Assembly: GCA_033856255.1 (NCBI GenBank)
Contig: JAWVFH010000029.1
Location: 1-64,000, forward strand
Length of the DNA stretch: 64,000 nucleotides
Direction: 5' to 3'
Source: WHSW01 sp033856255
GTDB taxonomy: Bacteria; Actinomycetota; Thermoleophilia; Solirubrobacterales; 70-9
This document shows positions 1-7,479 of this stretch, piece by piece. The notes below the pieces were generated by a model. That model ran no database searches. It saw nothing but the letters and a program-made list of their open reading frames with translations, and was not told the origin of the DNA. The position numbers and the translations under genes were made by a program. How positions within the stretch are numbered: the first letter of the stretch is position 1; every line of letters begins with the position of its first letter.

Positions 1-611
1 CGATCGAGGGCCGGATCAACCAGATCCGCTCCGAGATCGAGAACACGGACTCCGATTTCGACCGCGAGAAGCTCCAGGAGCGCCTGGCGAAGCTCGCGGG
101 CGGGGTCGCCGTGGTCAAGGTCGGCGCCGCCACCGAGACCGAGATGAAGGAGAAGAAGCACCGGGTCGAGGACGCCCTGCAGGCGACTCGTGCGGCGCTC
201 GAGGAGGGGATCGTCCCCGGCGGGGGCGTCGCCCTGCTGAACGCCGTCGGTGCGATCGACTCCAAGGACCTCGAGGCCGATGAGGCGACGGGCGCGGAGA
301 TCATCCGCCGCTCGCTCGAGGAGCCGATCCGCCAGATCGCCCACAACTCCGGGCTCGAGGGCTCGGTCGTGGTCAACAAGATCCAGGGCCTGAAGCCCGG
401 TGAGGGTCTGAACGCGGACACGGGCGAGTACGGCGACCTGATCAAGGCCGGCGTCATCGACCCGACGATGGTCACCCGGTCGGCGCTGCAGAACGCGGCC
501 TCGATCGCCAAGAACATCCTCACGACGGAGGCGATCGTCGCCGAGCCGCCGGAGAAGGATGGCGGCGGCGGCATGGGCGGCGGTATGCCGGACATGGGCG
601 GGATGATGTAA
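1..611 (+). CDS. groL: Chaperonin GroEL, C-terminal part
   Basis: This is the C-terminal third of the 60-kDa chaperonin; the reading frame is open from base 3, so the gene begins outside the window. The GroEL family forms an ATP-driven double-ring folding chamber in the cytoplasm. Visible signatures are the coiled stretch RINQIRSEIENTDSDF, the block EEGIVPGGGVAL and the glycine/methionine-rich tail ending DMGGMM, the flexible C-terminal tail typical of GroEL. The stop at 609-611 is followed 26 bases later by an intrinsic terminator. The promoter region and any CIRCE element lie outside the window. Identification is secure. Confidence 0.97.
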   Translation, partial: IEGRINQIRSEIENTDSDFDREKLQERLAKLAGGVAVVKVGAATETEMKEKKHRVEDALQATRAALEEGIVPGGGVALLNAVGAIDSKDLEADEATGAEIIRRSLEEPIRQIAHNSGLEGSVVVNKIQGLKPGEGLNADTGEYGDLIKAGVIDPTMVTRSALQNAASIAKNILTTEAIVAEPPEKDGGGGMGGGMPDMGGMM

Positions 612-636
612 TCGCCTTCACAGGCGAGTGTTTCGT

Positions 637-671
637 GAGGCCCGGGCCGTACGCCCGGGCCTCATTTTTTT
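637..671 (+). terminator. Intrinsic terminator after groEL
   Basis: A perfect 11-bp stem (GAGGCCCGGGC at 637-647 and GCCCGGGCCTC at 653-663) with a 5-base loop is followed by A and seven T residues (665-671). This is the only textbook hairpin-plus-U-tract terminator I found in the window. It separates groEL from the next promoter at 717. Confidence 0.93.
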
Positions 672-716
672 GTGCGACCTTCGTCCGGAGCCCTTGCGCG
701 GCGGCAGGTGGCGGAT

Positions 717-722
717 TACCCT
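717..722 (+). promoter_or_regulatory. -10 element TACCCT of a probable leaderless gene
   Basis: TACCCT is followed by 6 bases and then GTG at 729. The spacing places the transcription start on or beside the start codon. The element lies inside the longer open frame that begins at ATG 672, so it argues for the GTG at 729. Confidence 0.6.
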
Positions 723-728
723 GCGCGC

Positions 729-2255
729 GTGCCAGGGACCCAGCAGGGACGCCCTCATCGCTGGTCGCCACCGGAGTCGATGCTCTGGCTCGCGGTTGGC
801 TACTTCGTCACCTACATTCCCTTCGCGGCGCTGACCAAGGCACTCTCGTCCGGGCTGCTGCCGGGAATCGACGACGAGGTCGGCGGGCTCGAGCTGCTGC
901 CGATGGCGTCGGTCGGCGTCTTCGTCGGCGCCGCGCTCTACCTGGGGGCGAACGGCTGGTGGCGCTACATCGGCCTCCGTCAGGCCGGCGGACGCCTGCG
1001 CCGGATGCCGACGCGCCAGATGATCGTCGCCGGCGCGTTCATGGCGACGATCATCGCGGCGACGATCATCAACTACACCTTCGCCGGCGTCTCGATCCTG
1101 TTCATGATCCTGATGATGCGCGCCGGGACGCTGGTCCTCTCGCCGCTCGTCGACACGGCCCGCCAGCGCCGCATCCGCGTCTACTCCTGGGTGGCTCTGG
1201 CGCTCAGCCTGGTCGCGGTCGCGGTCGCGCTCACCGGCGTCGACGCCTATGCGCTCACGCTTGGCGCCGTGCTCAGCCTGCTCGCCTACCTCGGCGGCTA
1301 CGCCGGCAGGTTCGAGATCATGAGCCGGGTCGCGAAGACCGGCGACGCGCAGGTCGACCGCCGCTACTTCGCCGAGGAGCAGATCTCGTCGGCCGTGATC
1401 ATGGTCGCCGTGGTCGTCGCTCTGGCGGCGATCGGCGCCGGGCCCGAGCTGGGGACGCTGCGCGACGGCTTCAGCCCCGGCTTCGTCTTCTCCGAGTCCG
1501 GGGCGCTCGCGTTCCTGATCGGGATCTTCTACGCGATGCTCTACGTCTTCGGAACCCTGATCTACCTCGACCCTCGCGAGTACTCGTGGGCGGTCCCGGT
1601 CAACCGCTGCGCGAGCGTGCTCTCGGTCTTCGTCGCCTCCTACGGCCTCGCCTGGCTGTTCGGCATCGAGCCGCCCGTGACGGAGGTCCTGATCGCCACC
1701 CTGTTCGTGCTGGGTGCGGTAGCCGCGCTCAGCTATCCCCAGCTGCGCCGCCTGTTCGCCGGCGGCCCGGCGATCGTCCCCAGGCGCACCGTGCTCTTCG
1801 TCTGCGGCGGCAACACCGGTCGATCGCCGATCGCCGCCGCGGTCGCTCGCGCCGAGCTCGCCGACCGGGGCGCCGCGGCCGAGGGCGTCTACGCGACCAG
1901 CGCCGGGGTCAAGGTCGCCGATCCGGGCAAGCCGCTGGCACCCGAGGCGGTCGGCGCCCTGCGGCGGCTCGGGGCGAGGGCGCATCCGCACGGCTCGCAG
2001 CCACTGACCCGCGAGCTGTGCGAGCGCGCCAGCGCGATCTTCTGCATGACCGAGGAACAGCGCGAGGTCGTCCTGGCGCTGGCGCCGGCCGCCGCCGCGC
2101 GCACCTTCCGGCTCGATCCCGACGCGGATCTGGCCGAGCCCGAGCACGGCTCGCAGGCGGCCTGGAGCGCGTTCGCCCTGCGCGCGCGCGACCTCGTCCG
2201 GCGCCGCCTCGCCGAGCTGCCCGGCCTCGCGCCCGAACCGGCCCTCGCCCAGTGA
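729..2255 (+). CDS. Polytopic membrane protein fused to a low-molecular-weight phosphatase domain
   Basis: The 508-residue protein has an N-terminal region of roughly ten hydrophobic segments (about residues 15-345), followed by a cytoplasmic LMW protein-tyrosine-phosphatase/arsenate-reductase-type domain from about residue 350. The P-loop reads VLFVCGGNTGRSP and keeps the catalytic CX5RS (Cys359, Arg365). The second cysteine common in the family is Gly. A later LDPDAD segment could supply the general-acid Asp. The membrane part resembles 10-TM drug/metabolite-type carriers only in outline. GTG 729 was chosen because TACCCT lies 6 bases upstream; ATG 672 directly abuts the groEL terminator. 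The stop (TGA 2253-2255) overlaps a GTG of the next gene, and this looks like the first gene of a coupled cluster. Substrate and role are unknown. Confidence 0.75.
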   Translation: MPGTQQGRPHRWSPPESMLWLAVGYFVTYIPFAALTKALSSGLLPGIDDEVGGLELLPMASVGVFVGAALYLGANGWWRYIGLRQAGGRLRRMPTRQMIVAGAFMATIIAATIINYTFAGVSILFMILMMRAGTLVLSPLVDTARQRRIRVYSWVALALSLVAVAVALTGVDAYALTLGAVLSLLAYLGGYAGRFEIMSRVAKTGDAQVDRRYFAEEQISSAVIMVAVVVALAAIGAGPELGTLRDGFSPGFVFSESGALAFLIGIFYAMLYVFGTLIYLDPREYSWAVPVNRCASVLSVFVASYGLAWLFGIEPPVTEVLIATLFVLGAVAALSYPQLRRLFAGGPAIVPRRTVLFVCGGNTGRSPIAAAVARAELADRGAAAEGVYATSAGVKVADPGKPLAPEAVGALRRLGARAHPHGSQPLTRELCERASAIFCMTEEQREVVLALAPAAAARTFRLDPDADLAEPEHGSQAAWSAFALRARDLVRRRLAELPGLAPEPALAQ

Positions 2256-2257
2256 CG

Positions 2258-3100
2258 ATGTCCGGCCCCGCTCTTCGAGACCGCTCCTCCCACCCGCCGT
2301 CGGGGCCGCTGGCCGCGGTCTACGGGATCGTCGGCGGCTCCGAGCGTCTCTCCCTGGCTCCGGCCATCTTCAACATCGGATTCCGCCGGCTCGGCCTGCC
2401 CGCGGTCTACCTCTCGTTCTTCCCGTCCGATTTCGGCGCGTTCTGGCGCGACCTCGTCGCCAACGGGGTGCCCGATCTCGGCGTTCCCGTCTGGGGGCTG
2501 ACGATCGTCAGTCCCCACAAGGAGGCCGCCCTGGCGGTGGCGGCCACGACAGGAGGCCGGGCCGAGCGGGCCGGCGCCGCCAACTGCCTGGTGCGCGACG
2601 GCGACGAGTGGCACGCGTCGAACACCAGCGGCCTGATCGACCTGCTCGCCGCGGAGGCGATCGATCCGCGCGGCCTGCAGACCGCGGTCGTGGGCTGCGG
2701 CGGCGCCGGGCGCTCGATCGCGGCCGAGCTCAGCGCCCATGACGCCGCCGTCACCCTGGTCAACCGCGGCGACCGCCGGGGCCGTTACGCGAGCGAGCTG
2801 CTCGGGCTCCCGTGGACCCCGTTGAGCGGGTTCAGCCCCCGCGGTTTCGACCTCGTCGTCAACGCGACGCCGCTGGCGCGCGAGCTGCCGTTCGATCCGG
2901 GCGAGCTGAGGCCGCGCTCGGTCGTCGCGGATCTCGCCTACATCGCGGGCTCGCCGACGAAGCTCGTCGAGGCCGCGCGCGCCCGTCAGCTGGTCGCGAT
3001 CGACGGTCGCAAGGTCCTCGCCGCGGAGACCGGTGCCCAGTTCCGGCTGATGACGGGAAGCCCGCTTCCCGCCGACGCGGTTAAGGTCGCGCTCGGATGA
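2258..3100 (+). CDS. Shikimate dehydrogenase-like protein with altered active site
   Basis: The 280-residue protein has the AroE architecture. An N-terminal substrate domain carries IVSPHK (catalytic-type Lys88), and a Rossmann nucleotide domain carries VVGCGGAGRS near residue 150. The family catalyses NADPH-dependent reduction of 3-dehydroshikimate. Two hallmark positions differ. The canonical NTDG is NTSG (residues 122-125), so the catalytic Asp is Ser. The shikimate-binding SxSP segment reads SLAP (32-35). It is therefore more likely a divergent paralogue with another substrate than the housekeeping AroE. Start: ATG 2258, or GTG 2252 overlapping the previous stop as GTGA. Its own stop overlaps the next ATG (ATGA). 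Confidence 0.75.
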   Translation: MSGPALRDRSSHPPSGPLAAVYGIVGGSERLSLAPAIFNIGFRRLGLPAVYLSFFPSDFGAFWRDLVANGVPDLGVPVWGLTIVSPHKEAALAVAATTGGRAERAGAANCLVRDGDEWHASNTSGLIDLLAAEAIDPRGLQTAVVGCGGAGRSIAAELSAHDAAVTLVNRGDRRGRYASELLGLPWTPLSGFSPRGFDLVVNATPLARELPFDPGELRPRSVVADLAYIAGSPTKLVEAARARQLVAIDGRKVLAAETGAQFRLMTGSPLPADAVKVALG

Positions 3101-3528
3101 GCTCCGCGACGCCCGAGACGAGCCTGCGCCTGGACGACCGCCCGGCCGTCGTCACGCCCCCGGACCGGCTCGACCTCAGCGGGCTCGTCGGCAGCTGGCT
3201 GAACACCGACCGCGGCAGCTCGGGCGGTGTGCTGCGCTTTCTGATCGAGGAGCGCGACGGCGCGCTCGGCGTCCGTGGGGTCGGCGTCGGCGACCCCGAG
3301 CCCTACGAGTGGCCCGAGGCCGAGGCGGCCGCCTTCGCGCCCACCCCCGGCGACCCGCAGGCCTGGGCGTTCAACTGCCGCTTCGAGTTCGGGGAGATGG
3401 CGACCGACGTCTCCGCCTACAACAAGCAGGGGATCCTGGTCGCGGCGATCTTCACCAGCTTCGCCGACGGCAGCGGCCGCTCCGACTACTGGACGCGCGA
3501 GTTCTTCCATCGCGAGGCACAGGCATGA
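3097..3528 (+). CDS. Unknown small protein, first of two tandem paralogues
   Basis: This 143-residue soluble protein has no signal peptide or membrane segment. I do not recognise the family. It has LxGxW near residue 31, an AWAF motif near residue 88 and a distinctive C-terminal block FADGSGRSDYWTREFFHR. The last is nearly repeated in the following gene, so the two probably arose by tandem duplication. The ATG overlaps the stop of the AroE-like gene, and its TGA overlaps the ATG of its paralogue. Both imply translational coupling. The alternating beta-like composition would suit a small barrel such as a lipocalin-type fold, but that is a guess. Confidence 0.75.
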   Translation: MSSATPETSLRLDDRPAVVTPPDRLDLSGLVGSWLNTDRGSSGGVLRFLIEERDGALGVRGVGVGDPEPYEWPEAEAAAFAPTPGDPQAWAFNCRFEFGEMATDVSAYNKQGILVAAIFTSFADGSGRSDYWTREFFHREAQA

Positions 3529-3938
3529 CCGCGGCCCCGCTGACCCGCGCCCGCGAGCGGCTCGACTCCACGCCCGCCGAGCCGCCCGAGATCGATCCGG
3601 CGCCGGTGCTCGGCGCCTGGGTGGTATTCGAGCCCGGGACGACCGGGATCACGAGGGTCGAGGTCGAGGGCGAGCCCGGGTCGTTGCAGGCGCGCGTGTT
3701 CGGCTCGGCGCTGGACGGTCAGCCCGACTGGGGTCTCACGGCCGTGGAGGTCTTTGCCGACGACGTCGCCGGCGGCGAGGCCTGGGCCTTTCGCGCGTCC
3801 TACGACCATGGCTGGCAGCGCGTCGAGCTCTTCGGCTACCTGAACCGCGGCGTGCTCGCCGTCGACGCAGGGACCGTCTTCGCCGAGGGCAGCGGCCGCT
3901 CGGACTACTTCACCCGGGAGCTCTTCTACCGGCTGTGA
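3525..3938 (+). CDS. Unknown small protein, second of two tandem paralogues
   Basis: This 137-residue protein is homologous to the gene before it. Shared landmarks in the same order are a GxW motif, GEAWAF and a C-terminal FAEGSGRSDYFTRELFYR. It has no signal peptide, membrane segment or cysteine cluster. The start ATG 3525 overlaps the preceding stop (ATGA). The following flavoprotein gene begins 10 bases after its stop. Being retained as a coupled pair between an AroE-like enzyme and two oxidative enzymes suggests a substrate-binding or pathway-accessory role; this is inference. Confidence 0.75.
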   Translation: MTAAPLTRARERLDSTPAEPPEIDPAPVLGAWVVFEPGTTGITRVEVEGEPGSLQARVFGSALDGQPDWGLTAVEVFADDVAGGEAWAFRASYDHGWQRVELFGYLNRGVLAVDAGTVFAEGSGRSDYFTRELFYRL

Positions 3939-3948
3939 GGCGCCTGCT

Positions 3949-5148
3949 GTGAGCGTCCTGCTCGAGCTCAGCCCCGAGGCTCGCGGCGCCGTCGACCGGG
4001 CCGGTGAGCTGGCCGGCGAGCTGTTCGCGGCCCGAGCCGACGAGTACGACCGCGACGCGACCTTTCCGGCGCAGGATTTCGCCGACCTGTTCGAGGCGGG
4101 TCTGCTGGCGCCCACCGTGCCCCGCGACCACGGCGGCCTCGGCCTCGGACCGCTGTGCGGCGAGGCGCTCGGCCTCTGGCTGATGACCAAGGAGCTGGCG
4201 AAGGCGGACCTCTCCCTGGCCCGCTGCTGGGAGGGCCACGCGAACTCGCTCGTCCTCATCGACGCGCTTGGCAGCCCCGAGCAGCGCCGGCGCTGGTTCG
4301 AGGGTGTTGTCGACCGGGGCGAGAAGTGGGTGGCCTGGAGCGGCGAGCCGCAGGCTCGCAAGCCGGGGGAAAAGCGCGCCTTCGGCACCACCGTCGAGCG
4401 CGCCGACGGTGGCTGGACGGTCAGCGGCACGAAGGTCTTCGCGACCAGCGCAACCGGGGCCGACTGGGCGATCCTGCTCGTCGATCCGGCCGGACCCGGG
4501 GGCGCCCGCCACGCCGCCGAGTCCGGCGAGGACCTGCTGATGCTCGCCTGCCCGCTCGCCGACCCGGGGGTGAGCGTCGACGGCTCGTGGTGGGACCCGA
4601 TCGGGATGCGGGGGACCGTCAGCCACAAGGTCGATTTCGACGGCGTCTTCGTCGCTGACGGCGATGTGATCGGGGAGCCGGGCGGCTACCTGCGCGACGG
4701 CTGGCAGACCACCTTCATCCCCCACTACGCGGCCAGCTTCCTCGGCGCCGCCGAGGCCGCCTACGAGTACGCGCTCTCCTACCTGGTCCACCAGGGCAAG
4801 GGCGGTGATCCCTACGTCCAGCAGCGGGTCGGGAGCATGGCCGTCGATGTCGAATCGGCGCACCTGTGGCTCGCCCACGTCGCCGGCCTCTGGGATCGAG
4901 GCGAGCGGGCCGAGGCGCAGCTGGCCGGCAGCCGCGCCCGCCACGTGATCGAGCACCTGGCCGAGCGCACCGTCCACAACTGCATCCGCGCCTGCGGCGC
5001 CCGCTCGCTGGTCCGGCCGAGCCCGATCGAGCGCATCCTCCGCGACCTCACCTTCTACCTGCGCCACGACAACGACGACCACATCCTGGCGACGATCGGC
5101 CGCGCCCCGCTCGGGGAGGCTCACGACCCATCGTTCTACAAGCCCTGA
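3949..5148 (+). CDS. Acyl-CoA dehydrogenase-like flavoprotein
   Basis: The 399-residue protein has the acyl-CoA dehydrogenase three-domain layout. A helical N-terminal domain contains the PRDHGGLGLG segment, a beta domain contains GWTVSGTKVFATSA near residue 160, and a C-terminal helical domain ends with the block FYLRHDNDDHILATIGRAPLG. Known members use FAD for alpha,beta-dehydrogenation. A side branch (DszC/HsaA-like) uses reduced flavin for hydroxylation, and the C-terminal HDND block fits that branch at least as well. No canonical catalytic Glu could be assigned with confidence. The GTG start at 3949 follows the previous gene by 10 bases. The TGA overlaps the presumed start of the P450. 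Confidence 0.8.
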   Translation: MSVLLELSPEARGAVDRAGELAGELFAARADEYDRDATFPAQDFADLFEAGLLAPTVPRDHGGLGLGPLCGEALGLWLMTKELAKADLSLARCWEGHANSLVLIDALGSPEQRRRWFEGVVDRGEKWVAWSGEPQARKPGEKRAFGTTVERADGGWTVSGTKVFATSATGADWAILLVDPAGPGGARHAAESGEDLLMLACPLADPGVSVDGSWWDPIGMRGTVSHKVDFDGVFVADGDVIGEPGGYLRDGWQTTFIPHYAASFLGAAEAAYEYALSYLVHQGKGGDPYVQQRVGSMAVDVESAHLWLAHVAGLWDRGERAEAQLAGSRARHVIEHLAERTVHNCIRACGARSLVRPSPIERILRDLTFYLRHDNDDHILATIGRAPLGEAHDPSFYKP

Positions 5149-6494
5149 GCCCAGCCTCGACGGCCACGCCGAGCTCCCGGGCAACACGATCCGGGCCGCC
5201 CGGCCCGCCCCTGCCGGCGGCGGCGCAGACGCTCGCCCTGCTCGCCTGCCGCGTCCCGTTCCTGAACGCCTGCCGACGCCGCTACGGCGACGCGGTCTCG
5301 CTGCGGACCCTGTTCGGCCCGCGATTCGTGGTCGTCTTCGACCGCGAGCTGGCCGGCGAGCTGTTCCGCGCGCCGCCCGACTGCGCTCGCGCCGGCGCGG
5401 CCAACGCGGCCTCCGAGCCTCTGCACGGCAGCTACTCGCTGCTGCTGATCGACGGCGACGAGCACCTGCGCCAGCGGCGTCTGCTGCTGCCGCCCTTCCA
5501 CGGCGAGCGGATGCGCGCCTACGAGCCGGCGATCCTCGAGTCAGCTGACGAGATGATCGACTCCTGGCCCGTCGGCGAGCCGTTCGCGCTGCAGCCGTCG
5601 CTGCACGCGCTCACCCTGGCGGTGATCATGCGGGCCGTGTTCGGGGTCGGAGCCGACCGCGAGGGCGCCGAGCTGGAGCGCAGCGTTCGCGGGATGCTGG
5701 AGACGTCCACCGGCCGGCGCTTCGACCGGCATCGTCACCGGGTCGGCGAGCTGCTCCACGCGGAAATCCGCCGCCGCCGCGCGGCGACCGACCTCGAGCA
5801 CCGGCCGGACGTGCTCTCGGCGCTGATCCGCGCCGGGCAAGAGGACGGGAGCGAGGCGATCACCGACGCCGAGCTGCACGACGAGCTGATCACCCTGCTG
5901 GTCGCCGGCCACGAGACGACCGCGAACGCGCTGGCCTGGGCCTTCGAGCTGATCCTCGGCGACACCCTCGTGCTCGAGCGCCTGCGCGTCACCCTCGCCG
6001 AGGGCGATCACGCCTATCTCGACGCCGCCATCAACGAGACGCTGAGGCTGCGCCCGGTGGTCACCGGACTCGGCCGCCTGGTCTGCGAGCGGCCTCTGCG
6101 GGTCGGCGACTACGAGATCGAGCCGGGGGTCGAGGTCGCGCCCGCGATCGACTCGATCCACGCCGACGCCGCCAGCTACCCGCAGCCGCGGGCCTTCCGG
6201 CCGGAGCGCTTCCTCGACGGAGCGGGCCCGCCGGCCCACGCCTGGCTGCCCTACGGCGGCGGCACCCGACGATGCATCGGCGCCAGCTTCGCCAGCTTCG
6301 AGATGCGGATCGTGATCGCCCGGGTGCTCGAGCGAACGAGACTGCGGCCGGCCGGGCGGCGCGGGCCCGCCCGGCGGCGGGGGGTGACGCCGCCCACCCG
6401 CCCGGCCCTCGCCCGAGCGCTCCGCCGCGGCCGGCGCAAGCGTCCTTGGCGTGGGGCCCGCGTGACCCAGGTCGAGGCCCCCCGACCGGCATGA
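5145..6494 (+). CDS. Cytochrome P450
   Basis: This is a soluble bacterial P450 of about 449 residues. The I-helix motif AGHETTA lies near residue 254, ETLRLRP (ExxR) near 297, FRPERF near 350, and the haem loop PYGGGTRRCIG has the cysteine ligand at about 377 (Tyr replaces the usual Phe before GGG). The C-terminus is unusually arginine-rich. No ATG, GTG or TTG lies in frame between the previous stop and the conserved N-terminal PPGPPLP segment. The best candidate is CTG 5145, which overlaps the preceding TGA as CTGA. If correct, it is a coupled non-canonical start. The redox partner is not encoded beside it. Substrate is unknown. Confidence 0.88.
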   Translation: MSPASTATPSSRATRSGPPGPPLPAAAQTLALLACRVPFLNACRRRYGDAVSLRTLFGPRFVVVFDRELAGELFRAPPDCARAGAANAASEPLHGSYSLLLIDGDEHLRQRRLLLPPFHGERMRAYEPAILESADEMIDSWPVGEPFALQPSLHALTLAVIMRAVFGVGADREGAELERSVRGMLETSTGRRFDRHRHRVGELLHAEIRRRRAATDLEHRPDVLSALIRAGQEDGSEAITDAELHDELITLLVAGHETTANALAWAFELILGDTLVLERLRVTLAEGDHAYLDAAINETLRLRPVVTGLGRLVCERPLRVGDYEIEPGVEVAPAIDSIHADAASYPQPRAFRPERFLDGAGPPAHAWLPYGGGTRRCIGASFASFEMRIVIARVLERTRLRPAGRRGPARRRGVTPPTRPALARALRRGRRKRPWRGARVTQVEAPRPA

Positions 6495-6506
6495 TCTAGG
6501 GACAAG

Positions 6507-7439
6507 ATGAACGCCCGCAAGCTCGGAATCGCGCGCGTCCTCGCCGCGCCCCTCGCCGTCACCGCCCTGGCGCTGGTGCCGGCGATCAGCTCCGGCGACC
6601 ACGTCGGACCGGTCGTCCCGGGGCCGGCGACCTTCCCGCAGACGGTCGAGCGGATCCTCTCCGCGCGCGTCCATCACACCCGGCTCTCGGTGGTCCGCAA
6701 CACCAACTCCCGGCGGATCGGCCGCTCGCTGGCCAGCCTGCACCCGACCTGGGTCACCGGGCTGATCCGTTACGCGAAGGGCCAGCACCCGAATCACAGC
6801 GAGGTACACACCTGGCGCGAGATCACCAGGATCGTCCGCCTCGGCAACCCGACGGCGGGGTTCGACGTCACCTTGAACGCGAAGCAGTACCGCGACGGCG
6901 ACGAGCTGCTGCGAGCGATGCACCGGATTCGCAAGCGGCTCCACAACGACGGCTGGTTCTTCGACTTCTACTCGACCGCTTACCACAAGCGCCCGCGGAT
7001 GATCAGGGCCGCGATCGCCTCCGCCCACGCCCACGGCGAGTGGATCGGCGGCAACGTGTTCGGGCTGACCAAGCACCGCCCCCTGCCGATGCGCTCGGAC
7101 TTCCTGGCCGTCCAGGACTTCCGCCTGCGCCTCGACGTGCACGCGGTCGCGCAGCTGGCGCGCCGGATCCCCGTCGTCTACCACCTCGAGAACGACCCGA
7201 ACCGCCCCCTGAGCGGAGGCTGCAGCTTCATCAAGACGATGACGACGGCCAGGCGCAGTGCCCTGATCCGCCACCGGGCGCACCAGGCGGCCCGCTTTGG
7301 CTTCCACGTCTCCTATCCGGCGCTGTTCCCGGAGTGCCTGCGCTACCGCGGGCCGCGTTCCTTCCTGCAGTCCTACAACGCCTTCCGCGACCCGCCGATG
7401 GGGCGGACGATCCTGCGGATGCTGAACCGCTACGACTGA
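6507..7439 (+). CDS. Secreted protein of unknown function, possible barrel fold
   Basis: The 310-residue protein starts with a signal peptide (basic MNARK, then a hydrophobic run to about residue 25, cleavage probably near AISSG). The mature part contains several regularly spaced beta-alpha type stretches such as DGWFFDFYSTAY, GEWIGGNVFG and IPVVYHLEND, which look like a TIM-type barrel seen in secreted glycosidase-like proteins. I cannot name a family or catalytic pair. AGGGACAAG precedes the ATG by a few bases and is a weak ribosome-binding site. The gene follows the P450 by 12 bases, so it may be the last gene of that transcript. Confidence 0.7.
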   Translation: MNARKLGIARVLAAPLAVTALALVPAISSGDHVGPVVPGPATFPQTVERILSARVHHTRLSVVRNTNSRRIGRSLASLHPTWVTGLIRYAKGQHPNHSEVHTWREITRIVRLGNPTAGFDVTLNAKQYRDGDELLRAMHRIRKRLHNDGWFFDFYSTAYHKRPRMIRAAIASAHAHGEWIGGNVFGLTKHRPLPMRSDFLAVQDFRLRLDVHAVAQLARRIPVVYHLENDPNRPLSGGCSFIKTMTTARRSALIRHRAHQAARFGFHVSYPALFPECLRYRGPRSFLQSYNAFRDPPMGRTILRMLNRYD

Positions 7440-7466
7440 ATCGGCGCGCGCCCCGGCTCGCGTCGT

Positions 7467-7472
7467 TAGGAT
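7467..7472 (+). promoter_or_regulatory. -10 element TAGGAT, leaderless layout
   Basis: TAGGAT is followed by 7 bases and the ATG at 7480, giving the large secreted protein its own promoter 28 bases after the preceding stop. Confidence 0.6.
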
Positions 7473-7479
7473 CGCCGCG

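Noticed and set aside
618..2147. Long minus-strand frame opposite the membrane/phosphatase gene
   Set aside because: Its Arg/Asp/Glu-rich, low-complexity composition is typical of antisense frames in GC-rich genes, while the plus strand has a real P-loop.
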